From positions 1 through 6,289 of the forward strand of contig CAZYEX010000041.1 in the NCBI GenBank assembly GCA_964646605.1: DNA of 6,289 nt, read 5' to 3'. The notes under the pieces are model-generated. The model was not told the origin of the DNA and searched no databases. It worked only from the letters and a program-made list of their open reading frames with translations. Positions 1-4,881 of the stretch are shown here, piece by piece; position 1 is the first letter of the stretch; each line of letters starts with the position of its first letter. This stretch comes from SBAX01 sp964646605. GTDB lineage: Bacteria; Planctomycetota; Phycisphaerae; UBA1845. A program made the translations under genes and the position numbers.

Positions 1-95
1 ATCGCACCGCCCAAACCACCCCCTCCACAAAACGCATGTCCCGTGCCGAACAGTATTGGGCGACGATGGTACTGGGGGACGCAGGGAAGCAGTGA
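1..95 (+). CDS. Possible C-terminal end of an unidentified protein (5' end outside window)
   Basis: One plus-strand frame is open from the window edge (first full codon at base 3) to a TGA at 93-95 and gives about 30 residues, ending MVLGDAGKQ. Most third positions are G or C, as in the neighbouring genes. Directly after the stop the sequence turns into repeat-like DNA, which would suit the 3' end of a gene that converges on the cytochrome gene. An ATG at 36 lies in the same frame but has no clear ribosome-binding site, so a longer gene entering from the left is the better reading. I do not recognise the family. A short open frame can arise by chance in GC-rich DNA, so this is tentative. Confidence 0.35.
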   Translation, partial: RTAQTTPSTKRMSRAEQYWATMVLGDAGKQ

Positions 96-102
96 TCCGA
101 GC

Positions 103-150
103 CCGGAACGCGAGCGACGGGACCGTCCCAGCCGCGAGCGCGAGCAAGCG
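103..150. repeat. GC-rich intergenic repeat patch with central dyad
   Basis: The octamer CGCGAGCG occurs at 109-116 and 133-140. The second copy continues with a 6-bp period (CGCGAG, CGCGAG, CAAGCG). Between the copies lies the dyad GGGAC-c-GTCCC (119-129). The patch sits between two convergent gene ends, where REP-like and similar palindromic repeats are common. Whether it recurs elsewhere in the genome cannot be seen from this window. Confidence 0.4.
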
Positions 151-192
151 GCCAATCGGAGCATGGGACGCCGTCAGCGGTGTCGGTCGAAC

Positions 193-241
193 GCAGACAG
201 CGGACAGCAGACAACAAGAAGCGGACGGCGGATAGCGGTCC
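193..241. repeat. Seven-unit degenerate heptamer tandem array (consensus GCRGACA)
   Basis: Seven consecutive 7-bp units can be laid out. Units 1 to 3 are GCAGACA, GCGGACA and GCAGACA (193-213). Unit 4 is diverged (214-220). Units 5 to 7 begin GCGGACG, GCGGATA and GCGGTCC (221-241). The array lies 33 bases beyond the stop codon of the cytochrome gene and overlaps a hairpin that could end that transcript. It resembles the other 7-bp array in this window (3808-3835) in period but not in sequence. Confidence 0.6.
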
Positions 242-245
242 GCCG
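226..245 (-). terminator. Hairpin downstream of cytochrome gene, possible terminator
   Basis: CGGCGGA (226-232) pairs perfectly with TCCGCCG (239-245) around a 6-base loop, 29 bases after the cytochrome stop on the minus strand. A weaker hairpin with CGCGA/TCGCG arms (248-252 and 264-268) lies between it and the stop. There is no clear U-tract. The downstream minus strand is only moderately T-rich because of the heptamer array, so intrinsic termination is not certain. Confidence 0.35.
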
Positions 246-274
246 CCCGCGATAGCGTAATCCTCGCGCCGGGC

Positions 275-919
275 CTACTTGATGTGACATTGCAGACAGA
301 GATAGCTCTCTTGCAGGGGCACCCGCAGGAAGTTGCCCAGTCCGTTGTTGTGGACGTTGTGGCAGGAGGTGCACTCGACGCGTTCGATGCTGTTGATCTC
401 CACCAGGCGTACGCCGGGACCCCCGCCGATCCCGGGAGCGAACGTGCTGGGGTCGCGAAACTCCGCGGGCAGTGCCGAGGGATACTGGATGCCGATGGGA
501 TGGTCGTTGGAAAGATCCGTTCCCAGCTTCGCCCGGCCGGTCATGACGATCCCCGTCCCGCCGTTGCCGCCGTAATTGTCGATGGCCGTGACGCCATCAT
601 GGCAGCTCAGGCAGAGTTTGCTGGGACCCTCGGGTTGGCCTGCGGTGCTCTTGTACATGACGAACGTCTGCGTCGTCTCCGCGTGGTTCCACAGGACCCC
701 TTGGTCGCCCGAGACCAACGCATTGTGCGGCGTATGGCAGGGCAGGCAGACCTGATTGCCCGGGATGCTGATCCCTGGATAGTTGTTGAGATTGTGCGGC
801 GTGTTCACGATGCTGACCGACGGGTAGCTGGAGGAATCGCCGGGCACGATCTGACTGGCCGCCACGCCGATCAACACCAACACGCCCGCCAACGCGAATA
901 GCCAAGTCGACCGTTTCAT
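275..919 (-). CDS. Exported tetraheme cytochrome c, doubled-CXXCH type
   Basis: A 214-residue protein with a positively charged N-terminus and a hydrophobic segment (about residues 5-21) that reads as a Sec signal; cleavage is likely near Ala-Ala-Ser at 20-22. Four CXXCH heme-c sites follow: CLPCH (58-62), CLSCH (103-107), CTSCH (183-187) and CLQCH (208-212). Sites 1 and 3 have the CxxCHxxH form typical of the doubled-CXXCH/cytochrome c3-like families. Extra histidines at 42, 65, 79, 140 and 190 could give bis-His ligation. The expected role is electron transfer in the periplasm or at the cell surface; the redox partner cannot be told. The ATG at 919 is chosen because AAGGAG lies 7 bases upstream and the signal peptide begins there. 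The frame is open back to 1060, but that extension is Arg/Gly-rich and would bury the signal. No heme-lyase or oxidoreductase partner gene lies alongside. Confidence 0.9.
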   Translation of the reverse strand: MKRSTWLFALAGVLVLIGVAASQIVPGDSSSYPSVSIVNTPHNLNNYPGISIPGNQVCLPCHTPHNALVSGDQGVLWNHAETTQTFVMYKSTAGQPEGPSKLCLSCHDGVTAIDNYGGNGGTGIVMTGRAKLGTDLSNDHPIGIQYPSALPAEFRDPSTFAPGIGGGPGVRLVEINSIERVECTSCHNVHNNGLGNFLRVPLQESYLCLQCHIK

Positions 920-926
920 CGTCCGT

Positions 927-932
927 CTCCTT
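927..932 (-). promoter_or_regulatory. Ribosome-binding site of the cytochrome gene
   Basis: The minus strand reads AAGGAG, 7 bases before the ATG at 919. It fixes the start at 919 rather than at the longer in-frame ATG at 1060. Confidence 0.75.
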
Positions 933-1341
933 CCATTTCCCAGGGGTGCCTTCACCGGCACCGAGTCTGACCTCCGCACCGCTTCCCCATCCCCACTTCC
1001 GCGGCTGCGTCCTCGCCGGCCGATCTCGACTTCGCCAGCGGTCGACAGATCACCCTGCACGCCGCGTGCCGAAGGTCAGACCCGCTCAAGCCAACGCCCT
1101 CCTGGCGGTGTCTTGCTCGCGCGTAAGTGCCGACATAATCAGGGGTTAGGCAACAGCGCTCCGTTCGTGGAACCCACCAAGCTACCGTCGCCGATCATCA
1201 GCCATTCTCAGTTTTGAGAAGCCGTGGCAAGGCCTTCCGCGCGGTGAGAACCGGCCTGAGGGCAAGGCCGCGCAAGGGGTGGTCGAAGGACAGGGTGAAG
1301 AGTGATACCGCAGCGATTCCCGCGCCGTGCGACGCGCGGTC
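933..1341. other. Gene-free spacer upstream of cytochrome gene
   Basis: No convincing gene is seen on either strand. The open frames here are short and lack ribosome-binding sites. The promoter of the minus-strand cytochrome gene should lie here, but I could not find a good -35/-10 pair. The stretch contains a perfect 6-bp stem with a 4-base loop (TTCTCA-gttt-TGAGAA, 1205-1220) and an imperfect direct repeat described separately. Confidence 0.5.
1215..1269. repeat. Imperfect direct repeat TGAGAA-n-GGCAAGGCC, two copies
   Basis: TGAGAA followed by GGCAAGGCC occurs at 1215-1234 with a 5-base gap, and again at 1245-1269 with a 10-base gap. The 9-mer copies (1226-1234 and 1261-1269) are identical. 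The location upstream of the cytochrome gene would allow a regulatory role, but a decayed duplication is equally possible. Confidence 0.4.
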
Positions 1342-1367
1342 TGGCGTCACCATAAGCGGTGCCGCCA
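1342..1367 (-). terminator. Hairpin just past the subtilase stop codon
   Basis: The arms TGGCG plus CACC (1342-1346, 1348-1351) pair with GGTG plus CGCCA (1358-1361, 1363-1367). This gives 9 bp interrupted by one mismatch, around a 6-base loop. It starts 5 bases after the TAA of the protease gene on the minus strand. No T-run follows on that strand, so it may be a 3'-end stabilising structure or a weak terminator. Confidence 0.45.
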
Positions 1368-1372
1368 CAGTC

Positions 1373-3346
1373 TTAGGGGAGGGCCATTCCTAGGTATGGC
1401 TCGTATTCGCCGTTGCCGGCCAGAAGATCGGCGAGTTCCAGCAGGTCGGCGCCGGTGATCGACCTTGTGCGGTCGATGTCCGTCGAGTGTTCGGGTCCTA
1501 GGGCCCTACTGCCCTTCAGCATCGTAGCAAGCGACGCCAAATCGGCTCCGTCGCTTACCCCGTCGCCGGTCACGTCGCCGGGCAGAAAACCGATTCGAAC
1601 GGAGGTTGCGCTAGCGGTGTGCGTAATGGTCGTCCAGGCCTTGGGTTCGATCATGGCATCGAGACCAACCCTGAGCACCGGGGAGCTTACTTGCACCACC
1701 GTCGCCACCGAGGGCGGCACGGAAAACCCGCCGTCCTGTGAAACGGTAAAGTCCTCGGGCCCGGGGTCAAAGGTAATGCGGCCAAAAGTGATATCCACCG
1801 AATTCCACCCGTAGACGTTGCTTCCGTCGGCGTCGGTAGGCTTCCGGGCGTCGATCGCTCCGTCGTCGGGGTCGCCGGATAGCACGACGTCGAAGAATTC
1901 TTCGGCTAGGATGAGCGCATTGTAGGCGTTGATTCGCCCAAAGCCGTATTGGTTGTCCCAACCCACGGGCCCTTTGTCGTCTGCAGATTCGGTCAGGATC
2001 GACTCAAGGTGTGTGTTGGTTAATCCCGGGGCATAGGACTTGATCAATGCGGCCAATCCCGTGACGTGCGGTGTCGCCATCGAGGTGCCCACGGAGTAAA
2101 CGTAGCTGTTGGAAACCCAAGTGGAGTAAATGTCGTCGCCCGGAGCGGCCACATCGATTTCATTGCCGTAATTACTCTCCCACGAGGGAGCGCTGGTCGT
2201 CGCGGTCGTGGCCCGAACGTCCGCACGGGTCGTCCCGCTCACCCCCATGCAGCCCAGCAGCTTGGCCGGATAGGCGACGACGCCTACCCCACCCCCGTGG
2301 TTGTTTCCGGCGGCGCCGATGAGAAGCATCCCCCTGTCGAAGCCATAGTTAACCGCGTTGTTCAGAAGGACGCTTTCGTTCAAGGTCAGCCCGTAGTACT
2401 GCAAGCTCATGTTGGCGACGTGCGCGCCGTGATCTGCAGCGTAGCGGATTCCGTCGGCCAGCGCCGAGGCGTAACCGTTGCACGGTTGACTGGTCAGGAG
2501 CACCCGGACGGGCATGATGTAGGCACCCCAGTTGACTCCCGCGACTCCCACTCCGTTGTTGCCCGCCGCCGCCGCGATACCCGCCACATGCGTGCCGTGC
2601 GGACAATTGTCCGTGGTCAAGGTGGGAAACAATGGGTCAGCCGTGTTTTTTCCTTGGACCATCCGCCCGTTGGGATAGGGCGCGGCGTTGGTTCCATATT
2701 CGACGTGCGAGTTCACCCCGCTGTCGATGATGGCAATCGTGACCGAGCCAAGATCGCCCGTGTGGACGGCCCAGGCTTCCGGAGCGTCAATGTCGGCATC
2801 CGCCACTCCGCCCGACTGCCCGGTGTTGTGCATGGCCCATTGGACGCCGAAGAACGGATCGCTCGGGATTTCGCCCGCCACCCCGCCGATAGAGTCCACG
2901 GTGGCCAAATCGACATCGTCGCGCAGCCCGGCGAACGCCCTGGCCATGGCCGGAGTGTCGGAACCGAACGGGGCTTCGACGATGTAGGTTCGGTCCAAAC
3001 CGTACCTCGATGCAAGCTGCGGATCGCTGAACTCGTCCGAAAATGCGGGCCGAATCCGACCCACCCGCCATTGAGCGGTCGTCGCACGGAACTCGCCGGT
3101 CAACGCCTCGGATGGATCGGCATGGCGACCGTGACGTCGAATCCGTTCCTGCATCGCCGGCTTTCGGAACGCCGGGTCGCTTAAACGAATCACGATTTGA
3201 GACGAGCTGTGACCGCCGAAAACATCGGCCAACCGCCCGGGAGGTCCGGTTTCAGCATGGACCGGCGGCTCGGCGCCCGCCCGGATTCCAAGCAGCGCCA
3301 CGAGGAGTCCGACGTAAAGAAACAGTTTCCTAGCTAGGCTGGGCAC
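1373..3346 (-). CDS. Secreted subtilisin-family (S8) serine protease with dockerin-like C-terminal repeats
   Basis: 657 residues from a GTG start. Residues 1-26 are a Sec-type signal (SLARK, then a hydrophobic stretch ending near RAGA). An inhibitor-like propeptide follows to about residue 160. The peptidase domain runs from SDPFFGVQW (about 162) to about 480. The S8 triad is complete: Asp208 in IIDSGV, His250 in HGTHVAG and Ser422 in GTSMATPH; the oxyanion Asn348 lies in GAAGNN. The protein should therefore be an active extracellular endopeptidase. A beta-rich linker leads to two dockerin-like calcium loops at 591-602 (ligand positions D, T, D, V, D, D) and 623-634 (D, D, T, S, T, D). The second is degenerate, with Arg where Gly is usual. 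Such tails are common in secreted planctomycete proteins and probably serve attachment or sorting, not a cellulosome. GTG at 3346 is preferred because GGGGAGGG precedes it and the upstream ATG (3418) falls inside a likely -10 box. Confidence 0.92.
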   Translation of the reverse strand: MPSLARKLFLYVGLLVALLGIRAGAEPPVHAETGPPGRLADVFGGHSSSQIVIRLSDPAFRKPAMQERIRRHGRHADPSEALTGEFRATTAQWRVGRIRPAFSDEFSDPQLASRYGLDRTYIVEAPFGSDTPAMARAFAGLRDDVDLATVDSIGGVAGEIPSDPFFGVQWAMHNTGQSGGVADADIDAPEAWAVHTGDLGSVTIAIIDSGVNSHVEYGTNAAPYPNGRMVQGKNTADPLFPTLTTDNCPHGTHVAGIAAAAGNNGVGVAGVNWGAYIMPVRVLLTSQPCNGYASALADGIRYAADHGAHVANMSLQYYGLTLNESVLLNNAVNYGFDRGMLLIGAAGNNHGGGVGVVAYPAKLLGCMGVSGTTRADVRATTATTSAPSWESNYGNEIDVAAPGDDIYSTWVSNSYVYSVGTSMATPHVTGLAALIKSYAPGLTNTHLESILTESADDKGPVGWDNQYGFGRINAYNALILAEEFFDVVLSGDPDDGAIDARKPTDADGSNVYGWNSVDITFGRITFDPGPEDFTVSQDGGFSVPPSVATVVQVSSPVLRVGLDAMIEPKAWTTITHTASATSVRIGFLPGDVTGDGVSDGADLASLATMLKGSRALGPEHSTDIDRTRSITGADLLELADLLAGNGEYEPYLGMALP

Positions 3347-3350
3347 GCAC

Positions 3351-3358
3351 CCCTCCCC
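3351..3358 (-). promoter_or_regulatory. Ribosome-binding site that sets the GTG start of the protease
   Basis: The minus strand reads GGGGAGGG, ending 4 bases before GTG at 3346, directly in front of the signal peptide. The alternative ATG at 3418 has no comparable purine-rich tract. Confidence 0.65.
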
Positions 3359-3413
3359 ATTTCGGCGTGCGGAGGTTCCCTGACCGCCAGCCACGCCCCG
3401 ACCCCGGTGAGCG

Positions 3414-3442
3414 ATCATAGGGGGTCAGGCCGCTCCGATCAA
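3414..3442 (-). promoter_or_regulatory. Sigma70-like promoter of the protease gene
   Basis: On the minus strand TTGATC (3437-3442) and TATGAT (3414-3419) are separated by exactly 17 bases. They match the sigma70 consensus at 4/6 and 5/6 positions. Transcription would start near 3407, giving a leader of about 60 bases before the GTG at 3346. The box lies in the spacer between the unknown dockerin-tail protein and the protease, which suggests separate transcription. No operator is evident. Confidence 0.55.
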
Positions 3443-3478
3443 ACCGGCGACCGATAAAGGCAGGGGCGACCGTCCGGT

Positions 3479-4657
3479 CTACGGGCCGGGGAAGAGGAGG
3501 GAGAAGCCCGCGAAGTCGGTGAGGTCGATCGCCGAGTTTCCGTCCGCATCCAGTGCAAGGCAGGCGCCCGCGACGGGCTCGACGCCGAAGCAGTTTTGGA
3601 AGGAAGCGAAGTCGGAAAGGGTCGCCTGGCCGTCGCCGTCGATGTCGCCGGGGGCGAAGGTGAATTCGATGGACTGTTCGATCGCGCCGTCGTTGAAGGT
3701 GAAGCGCGTCGTGGCGTTGTAGGGGATGGGCCGGTTGAGGACGATCTCGACCGTCTCCGGCGGGCCGTTGTCCAAACGGCGTGTAGCGACAACTGCCGGA
3801 GGCGGCGGAAGTTCAAAGTTCGAAGTTCGAAGTTCAAAAAACCCACCCTTCGTGGCTTCGTGGCTCCGTGGCTTCGTGGTTGTAACTTCAACGGTAATCT
3901 CGTCGATGTACACGTAGTTGGGCTGATCAAAGGTGACGGTGAAGCGGTCCAAGGCCCGGTGCGCCCGAGCGTCCACGAATCCCGCTGGCGGGTCCGACGA
4001 AACAATCTCCTCGCCGTACGCGATCGTGCCGTAACGAACGAAGTCCCACTCGTTGATGGTGGGGTAGTACTCCGGTCCGCATCCGCCGTCGCCGCCGAAC
4101 TGCACATAGGCCCCGAAGATCGCCGTGTCGTCGAAAGCCTCGCGGAAGACCAAGCCATCTACGGACATGCGGTAGTGGATTCCGTCCAGACTCTCGAAGC
4201 GGTAGGTGTGGAAGTCGCTCATGGTTAACCCGCGAACGACGTCATCTCCGCTAAATGAGACGATGGCATCGCCGAACAGAAACGCATGATCGACGAAGTG
4301 CATGTAGCCAACCGTTATGCCGCCGTCGCATGTGTAGGCGAACGGTGGAAGCGGTTGCTCGGAACGATATCCCCATTCGACCCACAACGTCGGGGGCTGT
4401 GGGTCCGTTTGGCGCGCGATTCCACGGTCATATCCGTAGAGAAAGCCCGCAGCAACATTCTGGTCAACGTAAGTGACGACGAGGTGCCCGTCCTGGAGTG
4501 CCTCGCTGCACCCGCCCTCGCAGCGTCGGTTGATCACCCACCCGGCACCAGGGGCGTAGGGCAGAATTTCTCCTTCGTAGCGGTGCAGGACGTCGTCGGC
4601 TTGGGCGGCGCAGAAGGCGGACAACGCGCATGCACATAGGACCGACTGCCGTCTCAC
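3479..4657 (-). CDS. Secreted protein of unknown function with paired dockerin-like calcium loops and an in-frame simple-repeat block
   Basis: 392 residues from a GTG start, with a clear signal peptide (cleavage likely after AQA, residue 20). Residues 25-215 are rich in aromatics and beta-prone segments (for example HTYRFESLDGIHYRM), which suggests a concanavalin/laminin-G-like sandwich, but no catalytic motif is visible. Residues 215-258 form another beta region. Residues 260-284 are encoded by short tandem repeats (TKPRSHEATK, then FELRTSNFEL). From 289 an ATRRLDNGPPETVEIVL module leads to two canonical 12-residue calcium loops: 338-349 (D338, D340, D342, Q344, T346, D349) and 370-381 (D370, D372, N374, A376, D378, D381). 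The protein ends in LLFPGP. The start is supported by AAAGGGGG 5 bases upstream and by the signal peptide. Its tail type matches that of the protease next door. Role unknown; extracellular binding or attachment is a guess. Confidence 0.85.
   Translation of the reverse strand: MRRQSVLCACALSAFCAAQADDVLHRYEGEILPYAPGAGWVINRRCEGGCSEALQDGHLVVTYVDQNVAAGFLYGYDRGIARQTDPQPPTLWVEWGYRSEQPLPPFAYTCDGGITVGYMHFVDHAFLFGDAIVSFSGDDVVRGLTMSDFHTYRFESLDGIHYRMSVDGLVFREAFDDTAIFGAYVQFGGDGGCGPEYYPTINEWDFVRYGTIAYGEEIVSSDPPAGFVDARAHRALDRFTVTFDQPNYVYIDEITVEVTTTKPRSHEATKGGFFELRTSNFELPPPPAVVATRRLDNGPPETVEIVLNRPIPYNATTRFTFNDGAIEQSIEFTFAPGDIDGDGQATLSDFASFQNCFGVEPVAGACLALDADGNSAIDLTDFAGFSLLFPGP
3808..3879. repeat. Composite simple-repeat block inside a gene: four 7-mers, a 12-base link, four 8-mers
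   Basis: Plus-strand GAAGTTC-type heptamers occupy 3808-3835 (one unit reads AAAGTTC). A 12-base link (six A then CCCACC) spans 3836-3847. CTTCGTGG-type octamers occupy 3848-3879 (one unit reads CTCCGTGG). The total is 72 bases, exactly 24 codons. Neither unit length is a multiple of 3, yet the frame of the host gene is kept. The block encodes a polar, low-complexity stretch between two folded regions. Confidence 0.85.
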
Positions 4658-4662
4658 GCAAG

Positions 4663-4670
4663 CCCCCTTT
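4663..4670 (-). promoter_or_regulatory. Ribosome-binding site of the unknown dockerin-tail gene
   Basis: The minus strand reads AAAGGGGG, ending 5 bases before GTG at 4657. It is a weaker match to the anti-Shine-Dalgarno than at the other genes. The signal peptide starting at this GTG supports the choice. Confidence 0.5.
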
Positions 4671-4690
4671 CGGCAACACCAACCCTCCCA

Positions 4691-4718
4691 ATTCTAGCCT
4701 GGCCCGAGGCGGAAGCAA
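4691..4718 (-). promoter_or_regulatory. Candidate promoter of the unknown dockerin-tail gene
   Basis: On the minus strand TTGCTT (4713-4718) and TAGAAT (4691-4696) are 16 bases apart. The -10 matches at 5/6 positions and the -35 at 3/6. The start point would be near 4684, giving a leader of about 27 bases. The -35 box touches a 6-bp dyad (4717-4737). Confidence 0.3.
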
Positions 4719-4737
4719 GCACGCTAAGGTGGTGCTT
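4717..4737. promoter_or_regulatory. Dyad AAGCAC-n9-GTGCTT in divergent spacer, possible operator
   Basis: The perfect 6-bp inverted repeat AAGCAC (4717-4722) and GTGCTT (4732-4737) has a 21-bp span, about the size of a dimeric regulator site. It lies between two divergent genes and overlaps the edge of a candidate -35 box. No regulator gene is in the window, and a 6-bp dyad can occur by chance. Confidence 0.25.
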
Positions 4738-4801
4738 TACTCAATCGCAACTGAATCCGGCAAACAAAACGAAAAAACTGAATATGCGCTTGCAGGCGAA
4801 A

Positions 4802-4865
4802 TTGGAACAACTCACAATGCCCATCCACGGGGAACGATAATCTCGCGGCGCGATGGGTGTTCCAA
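4802..4865 (+). promoter_or_regulatory. Interrupted inverted repeat in the leader of the metallopeptidase gene
   Basis: The right arm is continuous: GATGGG then TGTTCCAA (4852-4865). The left arm is split: TTGGAACA (4802-4809), 10 unpaired bases, then CCCATC (4820-4825). All 14 pairs are Watson-Crick. The structure ends 3 bases before the ribosome-binding site at 4869. If transcribed, it would fold directly in front of that site. A GATAAT box at 4836-4841 sits in its loop; if that were the real -10, most of the structure would not be transcribed and would act as DNA. Confidence 0.4.
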
Positions 4866-4868
4866 CGT

Positions 4869-4873
4869 GGAGG
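4869..4873 (+). promoter_or_regulatory. Ribosome-binding site of the truncated metallopeptidase gene
   Basis: GGAGG lies 8 bases before the ATG at 4882. It selects this start over the open frame that runs back to 4630. Confidence 0.7.
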
Positions 4874-4881
4874 GGACGAAG

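Noticed and set aside
284..901. 205-codon plus-strand open frame opposite the cytochrome gene
   Set aside because: The minus strand carries four CXXCH sites and a signal peptide, so the plus-strand frame is a shadow.
1205..1220. TTCTCA-gttt-TGAGAA hairpin as a terminator
   Set aside because: It is only 6 bp, AT-rich, without a T-run, and not close behind any gene end. A binding site or chance is more likely.
2066..3184. 372-codon open frame on the plus strand, opposite the protease gene
   Set aside because: It is the antisense of a clear S8 protease in GC-rich DNA. It has no domain, no signal and a composition rich in Arg, Gly and Val, as expected of a shadow frame.
3468..3479. GACCG-tc-CGGTC palindrome as terminator of the unknown dockerin-tail gene
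   Set aside because: The loop is only two bases, the dyad overlaps the stop codon, and no T-run follows, so I would not call it a terminator.
3808..3879. CRISPR array
   Set aside because: The units are only 7 and 8 bases long, contiguous and without spacers. They lie inside a coding frame, and there are no cas genes.
3439..4158. 239-codon minus-strand open frame in another register
   Set aside because: It overlaps the real 392-residue gene on the same strand and is dominated by Ser, Arg, Thr and Pro, typical of an out-of-frame reading.
3596..4228. 210-codon plus-strand open frame opposite the unknown dockerin-tail gene
   Set aside because: It overlaps a gene with a signal peptide and canonical calcium loops. 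The open frame has neither a ribosome-binding site nor a recognisable motif.
4630..4881. 84-codon N-terminal extension of the metallopeptidase frame
   Set aside because: It would bury the export signal, overlaps the divergent gene's start and promoter region, and the GGAGG site points to ATG 4882.
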